Source: Clytia hemisphaerica
Lineage: Eukaryota; Cnidaria; Hydrozoa; Leptothecata; Clytiidae
Assembly (NCBI GenBank): GCA_902728285.1
Contig: CACVBU010000271.1
Coordinates: 1,133,371-1,197,370 of the forward strand
Length of the DNA: 64,000 nucleotides
Direction of reading: 5' to 3'
Under the pieces are notes generated by a model. The model made no database searches. It saw nothing but the letters and a program-made list of their open reading frames with translations, and was not told where the DNA came from. Positions 12,621 to 24,385 of this stretch are shown piece by piece; positions within the stretch are counted from its first letter, which is position 1; each line of letters begins with the position of its first letter. A program made the position numbers and the translations under genes.

Positions 12621-12626
12621 CCTTAT

Positions 12627-14150
12627 CAAACACGTCCAAACCAAGTCCAAAAAAGCACACGATTGCATCATCCAGTCTTTATCAAATTTAGACAGTAGCT
12701 GTACTTTTGTAAACTTTATCAAATTCCAATAACATTATAACAACATCAATCCCACCTAGAGGCAAACAAGAGAAATATGTTTTTATTGCAAAAACTAATA
12801 AAAAGCAGCAATAAAAAGTATCAGAAAATTCAACATAAACAAAAACTTGAGCAAACGGCTTTAAACCTTCAAAAGATGTAGAAAAATAATCCCCTTGATG
12901 AAAATCATGTGAAATATAATAACAGAAATTGAAGCTTGCAACAGATCATTTACACTGGAAATACTTTGGTACAACACTGACTTATGACATCTGACTTATC
13001 GCTTGAGCCGCCATCTTGACACTTGAAACACCACATTATGATCTGTAAAAACAACGCACGCTAAAAGTACCCAAAAAGTTAACCCGATCGGAAGAAAGTT
13101 TAGAAATCAAAGTGAGATCGGGAAATCGGATTTTTTTTTTGTCGTCTTATGATGCTGATGGAAGAAAATTTTACCTATTTGAATGCTCAGCTTAGGCTGA
13201 CCAAAAATAAAAAATATTGCTTTAGGTTTTATTTCAAAATGTTTCCTTCTTGACTAATATCTTGCTGACAGGGAGAATGCCCGGGGTCCACTTAAAGCTT
13301 TTTAATAGACAAGATGGTGCGATTAAGTTGTCCGGTAGTAAATGGTAGTTCTCCTCTAACTCTAAACCATAGTAACTTCCCACACCCTAAACCCCCGACT
13401 CCCATACCCACAGAAGAAAAGACACAGTGTTTTCTTTATAATTTGGTGGACGGGTCTTTGCAAGCACTGAGGATACTCTGGACAGCGGATAAAATACAAG
13501 AAGTTTATTCGTTGAGTACTGTATAATAAATTCTTGGCTCGAGTGTCATTGTTGTAAATTTGAACGTGGTAATATTTCGTAGAAAGTAGTGATTGCGAAC
13601 CGGCCGGATGCGCCACAAACCCCTTCGTGAGAGGAAAATACATATTCCTCGTCCCAATGCACGGTCGCGTCCTCGAGGGTTAAGGCACTACTCTTGAGTC
13701 TCTCGCAAATACGATCTCTCATTAAATCGTTCATAATTACCGCCTCTCGTTAATTCGTTTGTAATCACGTATATTTCGTCAGTTCTTTCGATGGGAATAT
13801 ATGATAACACAAGAAGCCGTAGCGGCGTGAAGGCCCAGCTGACGTGGCAATAAGCAAATGTCGTTTGTATTGGGTACATTAAAGAGAACCAATGTTTGCG
13901 GAATCGTATTTTTGCAATTTTAGGGTTTGAAAGAAAACTTTGTGTCTTAGAATCCTAATGCACATTTTCGGCTGAGATTGAAATACGGAACATTCAAAAA
14001 GTTTAAAAAGTTCGAAAATTGGCTTAATGAAAAAAAGAGAAAAGAAACCAGCTGCACTGGAAGGTCAGCAATGATAAATGATACGCAATATATGTATATA
14101 ATAGATTTACTTTATGTTTTTGTTACTAGTATGAAAGAAAAAATCGGTTT
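12627..14150. other. Non-coding stretch, no gene recognised
   Basis: No supported exon. A CCGCCATCTTG word (YY1-like) lies at about 13009-13019. Short open frames near 13314-13879 lack splice context or recognisable domains. Confidence 0.4.
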
Positions 14151-15370
14151 AAATAAATTCACAAACTTCAAATGTCAAATGTTGACCGTCAAAGTTCAGA
14201 AATATGGATTTAACGCGTAGCATCATGAAAAACATTCCAAACTTATTCAAATTTACACATGAGCTGCGTTTTAGTATTCTTTAATGAGTTACAACATAAG
14301 TTTACTTGGGAAAATTCTCTGTCAGGTTTGAAAAATCCAGTCACCGACCGTTTAGAGCGATAAATCCAAAATTAACAATTTTCACGGGTAGCATCATGAA
14401 AAATATTCCAAACTTATTCAAATTTAAACATGAACTGTATTTTAGTATCCTTTAATGAGTTACAACATAAGTTTACTCTCGGGTACCTAATAGCCGGGGG
14501 GTTTGGAATAAGCAGGGGGGTTGGAGAAAATCTCAAAATTTAATAAGCGGGGGGTTGGAATAAAAATGTCCTGGGTGGAAAGTGTCCGAAAATTAATTAG
14601 CGGCCCCCCCCCCGGCTATTAGGTACCCGAGAGTACTTGGGAAAATTCTCTGTCAGGTTTGACAAATCCAACCACCGACCGTGTTTTTAGTTTAAAACGA
14701 TAAATCCAAAATTGACCATTTTCACGGGTAGCATCATGAAAAACATTCCAAACTTATTCAAATTTACACATGAGCTGCATTTTAGTATCCTTTAATGAGT
14801 TACAACATAAGTTTACTTGGAAAAATTCTCTGTCAGGTTTGAAAAATCCAGCCACCGACCGTTTAGAGCGATAAATCCAAAATTAACCATTTTCACGGGT
14901 AGCATCATGAAAAATATTCCAAACTTATTCAAATTTACACATGAGCTGCATTTTAGTATCCTCTAATCTAATGAGTTACAGCATAAGTTTACTTGAAATA
15001 ATTATGTGTCGAGTTTGAAAATCATACCACGTCCAACCACTGACAACCAATCACCAAACGAGACAGATCCAGAAATAACCATTTTCACGCGTAGCATCAT
15101 GGAAAAAGTTCCAATCTTGTTCCAATTTAAACATGGGCTCCATTTTAGTGTCCATTACCAAATTCCAGAATCAGTTTACTTGAAATAATTATGTGTCGAG
15201 TTTGAAAATCATACCACGTCCCACCACTGACCACCGTGGTTACGACGTCGTCGGTGGTTTTGTTAACACTAACAGCCTGAACAGCGACAGATCCAGAAGC
15301 GACTGTTTTCTTATGTAGCATCAAGAAAAAAGTTCCAATCTTATTCAATTTTACACATCAGCTGCATTTC
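14150..15370. repeat. Tandem array of six ~170-190-bp units
   Basis: GTAGCATCATGAAAAA-type starts recur at about 14217, 14386, 14728, 14901, 15092 and 15315, with ATGAGTTACAACATAAGTTT and CTGTCAGGTTTGA shared by the early units. The unit between 14386 and 14728 is longer because it holds a MITE (14476-14633). The last two units are the most diverged. Confidence 0.85.
14476..14633. mobile_element. 158-bp TA-inserting MITE nested in a tandem repeat unit
   Basis: Perfect TIR CTCTCGGGTACCTAATAG with G-run/C-run cores. TA is duplicated at 14474-14475 and 14634-14635. Sister units of the array read GTTTACTTGGG without the insert, so the empty site is visible. A diverged copy with the same ends is at 61344-61438. 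The Tc1/mariner-like TA target is inferred from the duplication only. Confidence 0.9.
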
Positions 15371-15886
15371 AGTTTATTTATTTCTATATCAGAAAAGCCA
15401 TTATTTCCTAAAAATTTATAAAGTCTTTTTGAAAACAAGAAAAAATTAAAAATGAAAGTGATTTAAGGTAGAATTTTTACTCATAAAACTTGAGCAAAGA
15501 CTATAAGATATGGCAGAATGTTGAAAAAGGTTTATAAAGAAAAACAATTACAAAATTTCTTTGGTTTGAAAGTCTCTTGACCACTAAAGCAAAGAAAATG
15601 TTCAAGAAAGTATGAATTAACCTCCTCGCTTCGACCGCCATCTTGTTTTGTTTTGAAAATTGTTTTGAAGGAGCGCGGAATCAGAAAATATATCTTTTAT
15701 AGCCAGTATCCGACTTTAGCAAGCTTTTCCATCTCCAGACGGCAAAATTAAAATGTGTGGTACTGGTTTTAAGCGCCGTTTCTGCCTAAAGTGACACACG
15801 GACGGACAGACAGAAAATTGCAAATGAAAGGCCCACTCGCTTAGCGCTGGGCCAATGAGGCCTGGAATCTTTGAGTTAGAAAACTT

Positions 15887-17612
15887 CGAGTTAGCGATTT
15901 TCGAGTTAGGAATTTTCGAGCTAGCTAAATTATGACGTCATAAAAGTGCAAATTATGACGTCACTTGACTCTAACTCGATTTTGTATTTTCAAAAAAGGA
16001 TTTTCGAGTTAGGATAAACTCGAATTCTATTTTTCGAAAAAACCTTTTCGAGTTAGTTAACTCGAATTTCTTTTCACAAAACCTTTTTTCGAGTTAGCTA
16101 ACTCGGAATTTATTTTTCCTTCACAAGTTTTCGAGTTAGCTATCTTGGATTTTTTTGTATGGTAGTAAAAAAATTTCGAAAAAGAAGTAGGCGGAAGGAA
16201 GTTTGCTTGTTTTTCTTCCTCCTTTCTTCTTGTTTAAATGTGGAGTAGAGATTTTGTAAAAGATGAGAAATTAGATATATTGAATTTAAGTGCCCTGATG
16301 TATCTTATGTGTACACCAACAAAATTTTGCTTCGTAAAACTACATTTTGATGCTTGAATTTTGACTTGCGTGAGTGTATGATTTTTTACCACACTGGATG
16401 TTCTTTGCTTTTGTCTCCAGATAATTGTTTTATCAGTTCTGTTGCAGAAGATATTTGCAGATTATTTCAAGGTATGTTAGTTATGTATATACAATATATT
16501 TGAGAGTTATATAATTGAATATATCTAAACATTACTTCTTTACGATTCTACAAATTCATAAGGGAGTGTTGTTGTTCCTTTGTAAGATGTTAAAACAAAC
16601 CAATAACTTTTTTTCATCTTTGGCATTTCACTTTTCGATACTGCAAAAGACAAATACCTTTGTGTTTTATCTTTTTCAGGTACTACTTAGCTTCAATTCC
16701 TTTGAAGAGATTGTGGTGTTTTTGGTTGTTTTCTTTCCTTTTGTTCATATTTGTATTTTGGAGCTTCGACCGTACCGTAATCATTTATACAGCATTTTGA
16801 TTTCAAGTTAAATAACTCGAAATGAAAATTTCGTCAAAATGATTTCGAGTTATATAACTCGAAATTAAAATGCTGTATAAATGATCTCGAGTTATATAAC
16901 TCGAACTCAAAATGTTACAATATTGGTTTCGAGTTACGTAAATAGGGTTAGGTACGCGGTTAGGTACATGTCAGATGGAAAAATTGACTTTTCAAATAAC
17001 AATTTCAGCCGTTTAAAACCATAGAAGCAAATGAATTTTTGCTGAGTAATCAAGCATGTTGCGGATTTTTGGCCATTTTTTCAGCCATTTTAGGGGTTCT
17101 AAACGACGAAGTTTTACAATCGACTCCAGTTTCGTCATCTACTTTTCGTCATAAAATAGTCAGAATTGCCTTTCGAGAACTTTTTGAAAATCTTATTTAC
17201 AGGAATTTGTATTAAAAAGTGGCGTCATCAAAAAATGCCCAAAACCTTATCAATCGACATTCGAATTTTAAATAAAACCATTCGAATTTTTTGGATTTAC
17301 CTACTACCATTACAAAAAAAAAATTTCAAGTTAACTATTCTAAAAAAATCCAAGATAGCTAACTCGAAAACTTGTGAACGAAAAATAAATTCCGAGTTAG
17401 CTAACTCGAAAAAAGGTTTTGTGAAAAAGAAATTCGAGTTAGCTAACTCGAAAAGGTTTTTTCGAAAAATAGAATTCGAGTTAATCCTAACTCGAAAATC
17501 CTTTTTTGAAAATAAAAAATCGAGTTAGAGTCGAGTGACGTCATAATTTGCACTTTTATGACGTCATAATTTAGCTAACTCGAAAATTCCTAACTCGAAA
17601 ATCGCTAACTCG
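15887..17612. mobile_element. 1.7-kb foldback element with ~300-bp arms
   Basis: Arms at 15887-16175 and about 17300-17612 are inverted copies, rich in TTCGAGTTAGCTAACTCGAA-type palindromes. Both contain paired TGACGTCA (CRE-like) sites. A smaller internal inverted repeat spans about 16780-16930. No target duplication was found. No transposase is present. Confidence 0.8.
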
Positions 17613-17643
17613 AGTTCGGAATGCTCGGATTCTTCTCTTGCAG

Positions 17644-17802
17644 GTGTTGTCAGTGGTTGTTCGTTATCGAGTTTTTATCGTGTATCTGATTTGTCCGGTT
17701 GCTCTTTTAGTCGGCTATAGAATCGGAAGTGTTTTTCTGGATACATATCCCGTTTCGTTGCCTCCGGTCATCGTCGATGCATCACATGAAAATAAAATAT
17801 AA
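17644..17802 (+). CDS. Possible terminal exon of an unidentified small membrane protein
   Basis: An acceptor (TCTTCTCTTGCAG) is followed by 52 sense codons and TAA. The peptide has one likely membrane helix (VFIVYLICPVALLVG) after a basic stretch (VVRYR) and a soluble tail. AATAAA overlaps the stop and could be the polyadenylation signal. A phase-compatible small exon may be 16421-16471 (acceptor CTCCAG, donor GTATGT), which lies inside the foldback element immediately upstream. I do not recognise the family. The exon call rests on splice signal, frame and hydrophobicity only. Confidence 0.35.
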   Translation: MLSVVVRYRVFIVYLICPVALLVGYRIGSVFLDTYPVSLPPVIVDASHENKI

Positions 17803-18692
17803 GATTTATGTAAGTAAGGTTAATGTCCAGAGCCCTCGACCCGAGATGTTGTTTTGAAAAAGGGCTACCATTTTTAAACCCATACATGTCTCATCTGAGC
17901 ATGCGTACTCGAACCCATGTCTCTCGGACGCCCGTCCGCCCATTCACGATCACGCCCTGACGCCCTACTATTTGAGTGTGAGATCGCGGAGAAACTAATT
18001 TTCGCTCTATCTTCGACTGCGCGAAAATACGCTTCTCCTATCTTGAGTTTTCGCTTAGGTGGACTGTAAAAATGTTTTGGCTTTGGGCCATAGAAGGATT
18101 TACAGACCAGAAACCTAAAATAGACCATAAATTACACATTTTGACAATAGCTTTTTGTCTACTGGATTGAATTTCTAGCTGTTGTGTTGTTGATCAACAT
18201 TTCCTTTGTTCAGTTAAATTTTGGGTAGAAAAGATAAGTTTTCGAGTGGGTGCTGCAAAATAATATACTTTTTATTGAATTTTCATTCTTGTCTTTAAAA
18301 TATCTAAAACTCATTTAGATAGAATGCAACTATATTTTTGTTTTATCATAAATCCGTTAGGAATTTATTTTATTTTTTCTTTTCTGAAAAATTGAGGAAA
18401 TCCTTGCAATAAATTGTGAAGCTTTTTTTAAAGGTTTTCATTGTATAGGTAAATGGCGAAAGCGTTTATCAAGAAATAGGCTACCCGATGGGGGCGCTAA
18501 CTTTAAAAAAGGGCAAATGGGAAATTACGAATAAAAGATTTTTGCTAATTATTTTTATTATTTGAAAAATAAGAGAAGTAATCTTAGCGCAAAATTTGGC
18601 GGAAATAGTTTTGGGCGAATCAAGAAATATTTTAAATTAGGTGAGAGTTTATTTTGGCGAATGACCGTAATTTTGCAAATATTTTAGCTAAA

Positions 18693-18843
18693 TACACGTT
18701 TTTTTCATAAGAATAGTGTACTTTGGCTGAGGGCGAGCATTATTCTTATTTTTCTATTGTTCTAAACGATAGGCCTATTGTTCTAACTCTGAAATCTCAC
18801 CCTGATCTTCTTATAGAAGTTATTCTTATAAAAAAAGCGTGTA
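18693..18843. mobile_element. TA-flanked MITE, TACACGTTTTTT family, copy 3
   Basis: TA-CACGTTTTTTTCATAAGAA faces TTATTCTTATAAAAAAAGCG-TG-TA. It is nearly identical inside to 11281-11437. It is inserted in a degenerate TTTGGCG-rich repeat (about 18590-18930) whose words continue on both sides. Confidence 0.8.
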
Positions 18844-18929
18844 AGGAGGTTAAGATTTTTTAGGACTAGGAGAAACTCAATTTGGCGTGAATTAGTTTTG
18901 GCGAACGACCAATGGATTTTACATAAAAA

Positions 18930-19185
18930 TACACTCTTCTCGAGATGCATAAATTTATTGTTGTCCTCGTTTTCAAACAGATTTCATTGCTATGAAATTA
19001 TACATTTAAACCAATTTAAATTCCCAAAAGGCAAACATTAACTCTAAAACAAAAGTACTTGAAATTCAAAATGTCTCATGAGGTGTAAACAACGCAATTA
19101 TCATTGTGAATATGTAATTTTATAGCAATGAAATCTGTTTGAAAACGAGGACAACAATAAATTTATGCATCTCGAGAAGAGTTTA
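18930..19185. mobile_element. MITE with ~65-bp TIRs (TACACTCTTCTCGAG family)
   Basis: ACTCTTCTCGAGATGCATAA and the following ~50 bp (to about 18995) return inverted at 19115-19182. TA lies at both borders. A 45-bp miniature with related ends is at 25433-25477. Confidence 0.8.
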
Positions 19186-19298
19186 TTAACTTGTGCGAGC
19201 TTTGGGAACTTTGAAGGTAATTATCGCCAAAATTTCTTCCTGGCAAAATTGTTTTCCTCTAGGCCGATATCGTCTATTGTTTTCCTCTGGGCAGCACA

Positions 19299-21145
19299 AT
19301 GTGTCGAAATTTATTTAATGTTACATCGTCAACTGCAAGACATGTCGTTTCTTCATTTTATGGTATCTCAGCTATCTTGACAGCTTTGGAGAATACTTTT
19401 TGTCTGATCGTTCTTTGGCAACCGTCTCTTCGATCAAAATCGTATCGAATATTGGCGTCACTTGCTTTGAGGTAATATTTTATTCCTATTATAAGAATTT
19501 TATAAGAATTCCTGAGTTTCCTGTTCCAAAATGGATGTGGGAACTGTCGAATTGTTGTATCCACTGCTTAAAAAAATTTAATATAAGGAAAAATTAAGAA
19601 TAATACTGAGCCCAGAATAGATGTATTTCAAGTTACTTTTGGGTCAAAGTAGCAAAGTCAGGCTCATGCCTGAAACACCTCCCGTCACGTCTTAAAAATG
19701 TGAGAACGATTCGAGGCTTTGAAGTGCAAAAAAATAAAAACACTAAATTCTCAATAAAAATGTCTTATTATGTGGCTGGATACAATGGAGTTAAGATAAC
19801 TCAAAAAACGCATGGGAACTACGCGACCTCCTTCACTGTGTATTTACCAGCTTTTTTACGCTTACGGATAGCGCTAGATATTCTCTGGCGTTCATCAGTA
19901 ACGTAAATAAAGCCTGGAATATACAGGGATGAGGTTTAGATTAATTTTGGTGGGGATTAGATTTTGGCGAATTTTTTAACAAAACTCTCCAAATTAAATC
20001 CCCGCCAAAAATTTCAAAAACCGCCAACCCTTCACCAAATTGAAAAAAAAAGAATATTATGTGAAAAATAGCAACTTTTCAGTATATTTTATAGTAATTT
20101 TTACCCATTTCAGTGGTCTCAAGATTTGCAATTCACCAAATTAAACTCCCCCGCCCCAAATTTGAAATTGATCTATCGTCAAATTAAATGCATGCCAAAA
20201 TTAATCCACTGAAGGTGAAATTTGCTCAATTTATGGAAAGTTCGACTTTTTTTATACGATTTTTTACCAGAAAAGTCAAATAAAGCTGTTGGAGTTACGG
20301 AGACTGGAGGTTGAAATGAGATTCGAACTATAGAGGTTCGCAGTAATGGAACCTTGCTTATCCATCACAAAATTGAAATACAATCACCATCAAAAATTTG
20401 TCTTTATAAATAATCATTTACATTTTACGTTTTCTAGTGATTGCTTTGTTGGCTATTTAGCATTTCCTTTGGCAAGTTGGTTGATACAAAATGGATCTCA
20501 AATGACCGAAAAGACTTGTTTCGTCGAAGATTTTTATTCTTTGGTTGGTATATGGATGGCAGGTGTTTCGTCATGTTCGATCGCTTTTATTGCGTATGAT
20601 CGATATTTGATCATCACTAGATACTCTCATTACCATACCATTTTAACCAATCGGAGACTTATGAGCATTTTATTAGCATATTGGATCTGTATCTTGCCCC
20701 TTGCTTGGGTATCTATAGAGAACGTTCATTTTTACGCATGGACTAATTTTGATTTTATACTGGTGGTTATAGTGTGTTTATTTTGTTGCTATTTCTTTAT
20801 TTGGAAAGCTGTCAAACAGAGTCGGAGATTGGTTGCTACTGACAACAACATAAATAACCGACACCGCCCAGCAACGTGATGTTAAACTTGCACATCATAT
20901 TGGTGCAAATCAACCATACTTCACTTGGATTTCTATCGACTGATTTTATCATGAATTTCTTTCTAGTTGCTGCGTATTTTGGTTTGTCAAACAGCTGTGT
21001 TAACCCCCTGATTTATGTTTGGAGTGATGCAGAGTTCAGAAAAGCCTGTAAAACATGTAAACGTTTGTTGAAAATCAGGAAAGCTCGACAGTCGCAGTCA
21101 GTTAGAATGGATAATTTAGATATGACACGAAGTACTAGAACTTGA
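19299..21145 (+). pseudogene. Class A (rhodopsin-type) GPCR, two exons, TM6 lost
   Basis: Exon 1 is 19299-19471: MCRN start, N-glycosylation site NVT, TM1 with LENTFCLIVLW, TM2 start LASLAL. Its donor GTAATA splices in phase to an acceptor at 20436-20437, giving the classic TM2 junction LASLALSDCFVG. Exon 2 carries the TM3 cysteine (KTC), the motif DRYLIITRY, TM4 with a conserved Trp and TM5 up to AVKQSRR. The frame then stops at 20877-20879. The usual loop-3/TM6 entry (QQRDVKLAHHI) appears in a second frame at 20869-20901 and stops. TM7 (NSCVNPLIYVW) and a Cys-bearing helix 8 appear in a third frame and end at 21145. TM6 itself is missing. The simplest reading is a decayed receptor gene; an assembly error would look the same. 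The ligand cannot be inferred. Confidence 0.75.
19927..20217. repeat. TTGGCGG-rich inverted-repeat element, copy 2 (in the GPCR intron)
   Basis: The ends ATTAATTTTGGTGGGGAT and the inverse of GCCAAAATTAATCCACTG form an imperfect TIR. The interior has CCCCGCCAAAA words. Same family as 2277-2578 and 60617-60947. Confidence 0.5.
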
Positions 21146-21237
21146 TAGATCAAAGATGCTTCGATTGAAGTTTAATAAGATAATGTTTCATTTCGTCTTA
21201 CTTAAGAAATGTCATGCTTACTTTTCACGGACACCCT

Positions 21238-21310
21238 ATGTACAAAGAGCCCCCCCCCCCAGTGGTTTGCGTGAATGGGCTTTCTCACTTACACCGGGGG
21301 GGGGGCACTC
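21238..21310. other. Facing poly-C and poly-G tracts
   Basis: A C-run at about 21252-21262 faces a G-run at about 21294-21305, a spacing that could form a hairpin. This looks like the core of a G-capped element, but longer TIRs and a target duplication were not found. Confidence 0.3.
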
Positions 21311-21489
21311 GTATGATCTGGCCTACGTCATGTACCGCGCTTAATCAGGGTGTGTTTCTGTGAGATTGTACTGCAAGGGTCGAATTTTAAAACAAATTCA
21401 AAATAATTGATAAAAAGAAAGGTTTTTACTTCTCGTTTGTTTGAAAAAGGTTTTATTGTCGAAGACTTTTGAAAATTAGCCCTATTACA

Positions 21490-21775
21490 GCTTCAGAGAT
21501 AGCCAGTGTTCATAAGTGGATGGCAACTCAGGCTAAATCATTGTCTTGTGGTATAAAGAAATTATCAAAACAATTCAAAGACATTGACAATTTGTTAGAA
21601 AAACTTCAAGACAACAAGAACATGTTTTGGATTTCAGAAAACACTGAAGAAACTTACGAAATACGACCAACAGCACCTATTCACCTTTGTAAGGGTTTCT
21701 TTGACAGTGAATCATGTTCTGATAATACATGTCACAAGTGCCACTGGCATCATAAGAGATTGCTCAATTTTTTTG
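21490..21775 (+). CDS. Isolated exon with a ZAP-like CCCH zinc finger (gene fragment)
   Basis: An acceptor (CCCTATTACAG) is followed by an open frame with a helical region, then LCKGFFDSESCSDNTCHKCH, spaced like the CCCH finger that follows the winged helix in ZAP/PARP12 proteins. A possible donor (GTATTA) is at 21776. The layout (helical DNA/RNA-binding-like segment, then CCCH) parallels residues 224-303 of the PARP gene at 99-8989, so this may be a paralogous fragment or the start of a second gene. No partner exons were found nearby: a microsatellite follows. Function is not assignable. Confidence 0.4.
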
Positions 21776-22187
21776 GTATTATCACCTTTGAAATCTTCTG
21801 AGACCTTCAATTGTGAGAGAATGCTTCTTTTAAGTTACTTCTCAATAATTAATTTGTCAAATTTGGACAAAGAAAGTCTGAATTCTAGGCGTCTGAAACG
21901 GATTTTCAAAAAAGATTCTTTGTGAAGAGTCTCTTGAAAATTTAGTTGTTCTTCTCCCTATTCTATCCAAATCTCTTAGCATTAAGAATAAAAAATAGTC
22001 AGAGAAAGGGTCCATTTGTTTCTTACCTGAAAACTTCCATTTTTGACACAAAGAACACAAATGATCAATGTAAATTAAGGTGGTAACTAGTCATAGCTTT
22101 CACTCAATGCCCCCACATAAAGATCATGTCATGCACTTATAAGCTTTAATGCTCTAAAGAATAAAACATTAAAAAATAATCAGGAAT

Positions 22188-22716
<529 letters not shown>

Positions 22717-23398
22717 GGCATTTGCTTGAAAAAAAATTATATTCCATTAACAAAATATACTTGAAGAATTCGCAGCTTGATAATTTAATAAAATTTAAGG
22801 AAAAGCTGGAAAAGCTTCTCAAGAATATATTTCAAAAGTTATGGTATCATTAGCTTACGGGTTTTCACATCTCCTGTTTGTTTTTTTCTCCTAGTTTCTT
22901 TCTTACAACAATATATATCATGATTATTATTCACTAAATAGACCTTTTCTGATAATGCCGCCGACAATATATAGTGGTGAATAAATCAACAAGGTAACCA
23001 ATCAGAAATAGCTTGTTTCTTTCATTGGCTGCTATATTTCAACAATTCTCTATTGCAACTTTGCCTAATAAACAATAGTCAAGAGGATACTGCGTATGAA
23101 ATTTATCAAAAAGTTCTGCGCCATCTTAAATAGGGTGAAATAGAAACCAGTCCTAGTTAAGGCGCGGCCTCCACTTGCGTACGCTGTGATTGCACTTCTC
23201 AAACAAAATCTTCTATTTTATTGGTCAAAAGAAAAATAAAGGAATGTCATTGTGGTCCATTCAGACGTACAGTCGAGAAAAGTTGAAATGTGCCTAATTT
23301 TTTTTTCAAGTGCACAGTACTTTTTCATGGTGCAATCTTTTCTCCAAGCAGCACAGACAATGAAGAGACGTGCCTTCAGGAAGCTAGACGTTTATAGC
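22717..23398. other. Non-coding stretch, no gene recognised
   Basis: AT-rich. No splice-supported open frame and no clear inverted repeat of its own were seen. Confidence 0.4.
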
Positions 23399-23717
23399 TA
23401 TATGTGGGGGGCGTACGGGACTTCGTAATACCGATATACCGATCACTTTTTCTCTCAATTACCGATATACCGATAATTTTTTCGTTCAAATACCGATACC
23501 GATCAATTTTTCCCCATTTTTTTAGGTATCCGCCCCCGGAGGGGGTAGTTAGGCAAAAATGGGTGCTTGGTATGTGTGGACGATAAAAGTCGGGTTTTTC
23601 ATCATCCAAAATTCTCTATAACAATTACCAAACTGTAGCGTGTTGGGTAGGTACAGGCTGGTAAGCAAAAGTAGAATTTTGGCTTAACTTAGCCCCAAGC
23701 TTTTTTGACTTTTGTAT

Positions 23718-24385
23718 CCCCAGGATGGGGGGGGGGTTAGAATCTACCACCCTCGATTATTTTCGATCTAGAAGAGCTATGGCCATGAAATTTGGTACAG
23801 ATGTTCTCCATCATGGTGCAATTCTCCAGGAAGAAAAAAAAATAATTTGATGACGTCATTCAAAAACTGATGACGTCATCACAAAATTTCCAACGGTCGG
23901 AAAATAGCCCAAATATATGGTTTACAAAAATATCTATTACAGTCGAACCAATAAAGATATTTCGATTCTGTTTAAAGATTTTGAAAGGTAAAAAAATTTT
24001 TTCTTAAAATCTATGCTGAAGATTAGTAAAATTTTCAAAATTTGATGACGTCATAAATGATGACGCAATCATTTTCAAAAATTTTCTTTTGATTTGTATC
24101 ATCAATGCCTATCACGTGCCAAAATTTGAAAATGATTGAATAAATAGTTTAGAAGTTATCAGCACTTTAAAATTTTGAGTTTTAAGCGATTTTAGTTGGG
24201 TTTTATGTCATGTTTCACAATAAAGTCATAACACCTGATCTGGACAACCTAAGACCCTAAAACTTTGCACAAAGACTCTTAATAAGATTTTATTTAAAGT
24301 AAGAACGTTTCAAGTCGTTTAAAAAATTTTTCTCCGAAATATAAACAAAAGAACTCCAGCGTGGTAGATTCTACCCCCCCTGGGG
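23718..24385. mobile_element. Nested 0.67-kb inverted-repeat element
   Basis: CCCCAGGATGGGG... AGAATCTACCAC at the left faces GTGGTAGATTCTACCCCCCC then TGGGG at the right. The interior has several TGATGACGTCAT words and no ORF. Flanking duplication is not evident. Confidence 0.7.
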
